Source: CAYTPE01 sp964439885 (GTDB lineage Bacteria; Patescibacteriota; Patescibacteriia; Magasanikbacterales; GWA2-37-8). Taken from it: 7,418 bases of DNA. The DNA lies in assembly GCA_964439885.1 (NCBI GenBank), contig CAYTPE010000056.1, positions 1-7,418 on the forward strand. Direction: 5' to 3'. Both the position numbers and the translations under genes were made by a program. The notes under the pieces are model-generated. The model saw only the letters and a list, made by a program, of their open reading frames with translations. It ran no database searches and had not been told where the DNA came from. This document shows, one piece after another, positions 4,332-7,418 of the stretch; the first letter of the stretch is position 1; every line of letters starts with the position of its first letter.

Positions 4332-4407
4332 CAGCTAAGGTTATCGCTCTTCTTCCAACGCGATTCGACCTTACCACCACCCCGATATCCATCGGGGTGG
4401 TTTTTTT
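4332..4407 (+). ncRNA. Candidate small RNA with pyrimidine-rich loop
   Basis: The predicted transcript is about 76 nt, starting just after the strong promoter and ending in the T-run. It folds into two hairpins. In the first, TAAGGT (4336-4341) pairs with ACCTTA (4368-4373) and ATCGC (4343-4347) with GCGAT (4360-4364), exposing the 12-nt loop TCTTCTTCCAAC. The second is the terminator. A pyrimidine-rich loop could pair with purine-rich ribosome binding sites; this is inference. There is no start codon with a meaningful reading frame. It resembles the candidate at 1903-2003 in layout, not in sequence. Confidence 0.5.
4377..4407 (+). terminator. Strong intrinsic terminator
   Basis: CCACCCCGAT (4377-4386) pairs perfectly with ATCGGGGTGG (4391-4400) around a 4-nt loop, and T7 follows (4401-4407). 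It terminates the + strand only. Confidence 0.92.
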
Positions 4408-4423
4408 ATGAAAAATTAGCCGA

Positions 4424-4441
4424 AAAAAGACGCACTGTGCG
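4424..4441 (-). terminator. Weak terminator after the PEP synthase gene
   Basis: On the minus strand a short CGCA/TGCG hairpin with a 3-nt loop is followed by TCTTTTTT. The stem is only 4 bp, but this is the best termination candidate downstream of the stop codon at 4489. Confidence 0.4.
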
Positions 4442-4488
4442 CGCCTATACTAAATCGTATTATATCGTTCAAGCTTAAAGCAGTACAA

Positions 4489-7418
4489 TCACAACTTAAA
4501 ATCACTAATACTGTTCACAAAATCATCAAAATGCTGCGCATCTCCGGCCAGCTCAATCACATACGAACTTACATCATATCCATTCGGATACACCACCAAA
4601 AACCTGTGCCCGAGTGAAGAGAATGATGTACCGGTCATCTCAACCACCGGATACCCTTTCCACGTGCTGGTGCCAAATGTGTGCCCTCCTCCAGGAAAAT
4701 AATTGTCTGGAGCTTTCCTCACGGAAAAATATGATCGAACCGGGGCTGGAGCATCTTTATACGATTTGCTGTCGGGGCCTTGAAAAATGAGCGAGTCATT
4801 CGTATGAGTAACCGACCAATGAGCAGGATACTTCAACGTAATATTTACAAAACTACTGTCAAAGTGCGCAACGCCATCGACAGACAAAGACAGCGAACTG
4901 GTGGGAGTGGCTGTCTGCGCTAATTCTTTTTTTAATTCACTTCGCGCCTTCGCCACTTCTATACTAATTTCATTTTTAATATACGCGTCATCGGTATTGG
5001 TCTGCACTGTTTGACAACTGTATCCCGTGAGGCCGACACTGAGTCCGATAGCAGCAAAGAGGAGTAACATTTTGGAAACAAGAGACAACTTCACTGCTTT
5101 GGGGCGGCTGCCCACCTTCTTTTCCATGGCAGCGATGCGGGCGCGCGTTTTGAGCACGGTATCGGGGTTAAGCGAAATGCTATCAATCCCCTCTTGCACC
5201 AAAAACTCGGCGAATTCCGGATAGTCGCTGGGCGCCTGGCCACAAATACCGACCTTGCGTTTTTCCTGATGCGCCACCTGAATTACTTCGCGAATCAATT
5301 TTTTCACGGCCGCGTTTTTTTCATCGTAGACATGCGACACCAGCGCGGAGTCGCGGTCCACACCGAGCGTGAGCTGGGTGAGATCGTTGCTGCCAATACT
5401 AAACCCATCGAATACCTGGCAAAATTCTTTGGCGAGAATAACGTTAGCCGGGATTTCGCACATCACATACACCTGCAATCCGTCTTTACCGCGCTCGAGT
5501 CCGAATTCTTTCATGGTGTCGAGTACTTTCTTGCCTTCGTCCACGGTGCGACAGAACGGCACCATCACGATAAGATTTTTGAGACCCCACGTATTGCGAA
5601 CTTTTTTGATGGCTTCACATTCAATTTTGAAGGCTGGTTTGAATTTTTCGTCATAATAGCGCGAAGCGCCACGCCAACCGATCATGGGGTTTTCTTCTTT
5701 TGGTTCGTAGGCCTCTCCACCAATGAGTGTGGCGTATTCATTGGTTTTAAAGTCGCTCAGACGAACAATCACATCGCTCGGATAAAACGCGGCGGCGATC
5801 GACGCCATCCCCTGCGCGAGCTTATCAATCGCGTACTGCGTTTTATCTTTATAGCCGATCGTTAGTTCGTCAATTTTTATCTTTTCACTTTTATTTTTTA
5901 TCTCGTTGTAATGAACGAGTGCGAGCGGATGAATTTTGATAAAATTGGTGTAGATAAATTCTTCACGAGCCAAACCAACACCGTTATTGGGTATCTGCGC
6001 GAGCGTAAAGGCTTTGTGTGGATCCCCCACGTTCATCATTATTTTGGTGTGTGTTTTGTCGAGTTCTTTAATTTCGGTTTTTTCTACTTCAAAAGGCAAA
6101 CGCCCTTTATACACATACCCCGTTTCACCCTCCGCGCACGACACCGTCACCTCCTCACCTTCTTTTACGGCCTTGCGCGCGCCAGTGGCACCTACAATAC
6201 ATGGTATGCCGAGCTCACGGCTCACAATAGCGGCGTGCGATGTTTTGCCGCCTTGTTCGGTCACAATCGCCGAGGCAATGCGCATGACCGGCTCCCAGTC
6301 TGGATCAGTAATGCGGGTCACCAAAACTTCGCCTGGTTTAAACAGTTTCATGTTTTTGGGCGAATCAATGATGCGCACTTTTCCTTGGCCAATTTTTTGA
6401 CCAACACTCACACCCTCTACCAGCACCTGACCATGTTTACCGAGTTTATATGTTTCAATGACGGTTTTGTCTGCGCGCGATTTCACTGTTTCGGCGCGAG
6501 CTTGAACGATAAAAAGTTTGCCGGTGTCACCATCTTTGGCCCATTCGATATCCATGGGTCTACCGTAATGCTCTTCTATCGCCATCCCCCATTTGGCAAG
6601 CTGTATCACCTCATCGTCGGCCAGCGCCCACTCTCGCTGCTCTTTAAAAAGCACCTTGGTTTGCTTGGTGCCCGAAGTGGCGTAGGTTAATTTTACTTCT
6701 TTACTCCCTAGACGACGGTTGATAATGGCACTCTTGCCCTGCTTCACACCCTCTTTGAAGACAAAAAATTGATCGGGTATGACTCTCCCTTTTACTACAT
6801 ATTCGCCGAGGCCATACGCGGCGTTGATGAGTACCACGCCTTTGAAGCCGGATTCGGTATCGAGCGTGAACATCACACCCGAAGCACCGAGGTCGGAGCG
6901 GACCATTTGTTGCACACCCACCGAGAGCGCGATAGCCATGTGGTCGAACCCCTTGGCTTCGCGATATGATATGGCACGATCGGTGAAAAGCGACGCGACA
7001 CATTTTTTGCAGGCAAGCAAAAGCTCTTTCTCACCCTTCACATTAAGATAGCTTTCTTGCTGTCCGGCAAAACTTGCATCGGGCAAATCTTCGGCGGTGG
7101 CGCTCGAACGCACAGCCACATCCGTACCGTTCTGTTTACTGTTTACTGCTGACTGTTTACTGAGCTTATTATACGCCTCAACAATTTCTTTTTTTAAATC
7201 ACTGGGAAACTCCGCTTTGAGAATGAGTGATCGAATTTTCGCTCCGGCCACCGCAAGTTTTTGAACATTCTTAACATCGAGCCCAAACGTAATTTCTTTA
7301 ATTTGTTTATCGAGCTTACAGCCACGGATAAACGCCCAGTAGGCGTCGGCAGTCAACGCAAAACCATTGGGGACCGGCACCCCCTTTTGTGTTAACTTAG
7401 AATACATCTCACCGAGGG
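4489..7418 (-). CDS. ppsA: PEP synthase fused to a TM helix and PsbP-like domain (5' partial)
   Basis: PEP synthase (pyruvate, water dikinase) converts ATP, pyruvate and water to PEP, AMP and phosphate. The frame runs off the window; before the first visible Met (codon at 7405-7407) it reads LGE, matching the family's GGK-ASLGEM, so about 20-30 residues are missing. Numbering from that Met: the nucleotide-binding domain spans about 1-310, with VAVRSSATAEDLPDASFAGQQ from 97 and the strand ending FIVQARAETV. The phosphohistidine domain has GGKTSHAAI with His391. The PEP/pyruvate barrel runs from about 455 to 764, with ENPMIGWRGASRYY, GSNDLTQLTLGVDRDS (672-687) and VGICGQAPSDYP with Cys722. All key motifs are intact. 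The family ends near 764, but the frame continues without a stop. It adds a basic linker, a TM helix (about 778-796), a charged helix (about 803-830), a Thr/Ser linker and a beta-rich PsbP-like domain (about 845-972). This implies a membrane-tethered enzyme with an outside domain. Residues 82-94 are encoded by heptamer repeats. Confidence 0.92.
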   Translation of the reverse strand, partial: LGEMYSKLTQKGVPVPNGFALTADAYWAFIRGCKLDKQIKEITFGLDVKNVQKLAVAGAKIRSLILKAEFPSDLKKEIVEAYNKLSKQSAVNSKQNGTDVAVRSSATAEDLPDASFAGQQESYLNVKGEKELLLACKKCVASLFTDRAISYREAKGFDHMAIALSVGVQQMVRSDLGASGVMFTLDTESGFKGVVLINAAYGLGEYVVKGRVIPDQFFVFKEGVKQGKSAIINRRLGSKEVKLTYATSGTKQTKVLFKEQREWALADDEVIQLAKWGMAIEEHYGRPMDIEWAKDGDTGKLFIVQARAETVKSRADKTVIETYKLGKHGQVLVEGVSVGQKIGQGKVRIIDSPKNMKLFKPGEVLVTRITDPDWEPVMRIASAIVTEQGGKTSHAAIVSRELGIPCIVGATGARKAVKEGEEVTVSCAEGETGYVYKGRLPFEVEKTEIKELDKTHTKIMMNVGDPHKAFTLAQIPNNGVGLAREEFIYTNFIKIHPLALVHYNEIKNKSEKIKIDELTIGYKDKTQYAIDKLAQGMASIAAAFYPSDVIVRLSDFKTNEYATLIGGEAYEPKEENPMIGWRGASRYYDEKFKPAFKIECEAIKKVRNTWGLKNLIVMVPFCRTVDEGKKVLDTMKEFGLERGKDGLQVYVMCEIPANVILAKEFCQVFDGFSIGSNDLTQLTLGVDRDSALVSHVYDEKNAAVKKLIREVIQVAHQEKRKVGICGQAPSDYPEFAEFLVQEGIDSISLNPDTVLKTRARIAAMEKKVGSRPKAVKLSLVSKMLLLFAAIGLSVGLTGYSCQTVQTNTDDAYIKNEISIEVAKARSELKKELAQTATPTSSLSLSVDGVAHFDSSFVNITLKYPAHWSVTHTNDSLIFQGPDSKSYKDAPAPVRSYFSVRKAPDNYFPGGGHTFGTSTWKGYPVVEMTGTSFSSLGHRFLVVYPNGYDVSSYVIELAGDAQHFDDFVNSISDFKL
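7132..7163 (-). repeat. Heptamer tandem repeat inside ppsA
   Basis: On the + strand, CTGTTTA occurs at 7132-7138, 7139-7145 and 7153-7159, with a variant CTGCTGA at 7146-7152 (minus strand TAAACAG). It encodes residues 82-94 (LSKQSAVNSKQN) between a helix of the nucleotide-binding domain and the VAVRSS motif, a surface-loop position. The period of 7 and the unit TAAACAG resemble TAAGCAG x2 at 480-493. Confidence 0.75.

Noticed and set aside
5068..5070. Separate lipoprotein gene starting inside the ppsA frame
   Set aside because: There is no stop before it and no SD site, and the sequence GYSC is a poor lipobox; an in-frame fusion is the simpler reading.
5194..6690. Several long + strand frames opposite ppsA
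   Set aside because: All are antisense shadows of the PEP synthase frame, with Phe/His/Arg-rich meaningless translations.

Overview
This window looks like chromosomal DNA of a small-genome bacterium, most likely a Patescibacteria/CPR member of the Parcubacteria type. The basis is inference: the protein sequences (IF3, L35, L20, PEP synthase) are divergent but bacterial. Most genes lack a Shine-Dalgarno (SD) site at a usual distance. Short palindromic and heptameric repeats are scattered between and inside genes. TGA is used as a stop, so the code is not the Gracilibacteria-type code 25. The lineage cannot be proven from this window alone.

Layout. 82-470 (+) is a complete tmRNA (ssrA) with an encoded CCA and an ALA-ending tag. 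A 50-bp perfect palindrome with a 17-bp tandem duplication (486-548) abuts the start codon of the translation cluster infC-rpmI-rplT (550-1835, +). The infC-rpmI spacer folds into a long AT-rich hairpin and a GC-rich hairpin, a plausible L20-type control region. At 1868-2003 (+) a good sigma70-like promoter is followed after about 100 nt by a rod-shaped hairpin and a U-run: a candidate small RNA whose apical loop carries the anti-SD core CCUCCUU. Then comes a degenerate methyltransferase-like protein (2128-2910, +), which ends at a bidirectional terminator shared with a GC-rich, secreted TPR-like small protein on the minus strand (3012-3371).

The minus strand also carries tRNA-Asp(GUC) at 3473-3546. 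Upstream of it, just downstream of a perfect consensus promoter, lies a broken tRNA-Asp copy (3596-3643) interrupted by a CCCGCC/GGCGGG palindrome. A stand-alone GAF-domain protein (3806-4300, +) has its own promoter and a terminator-like hairpin in its leader. A second candidate small RNA (about 4332-4407, +) follows: its promoter overlaps the GAF stop codon and it ends in a strong terminator. The rest (4489-7418, -) is a PEP synthase gene, cut at its 5' end by the window edge. Its reading frame continues past the normal C-terminus into a transmembrane helix and an extracytoplasmic PsbP-like domain.

The left part is translation and ribosome rescue (tmRNA, IF3, L35, L20, tRNA-Asp). The right part is central carbon metabolism (pyruvate to PEP) plus a small sensor-type domain. 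The least ordinary content is the PEP synthase-membrane-domain fusion, the compact promoter-hairpin-terminator units, and the repeat families that have entered a tRNA copy and the PEP synthase coding region.
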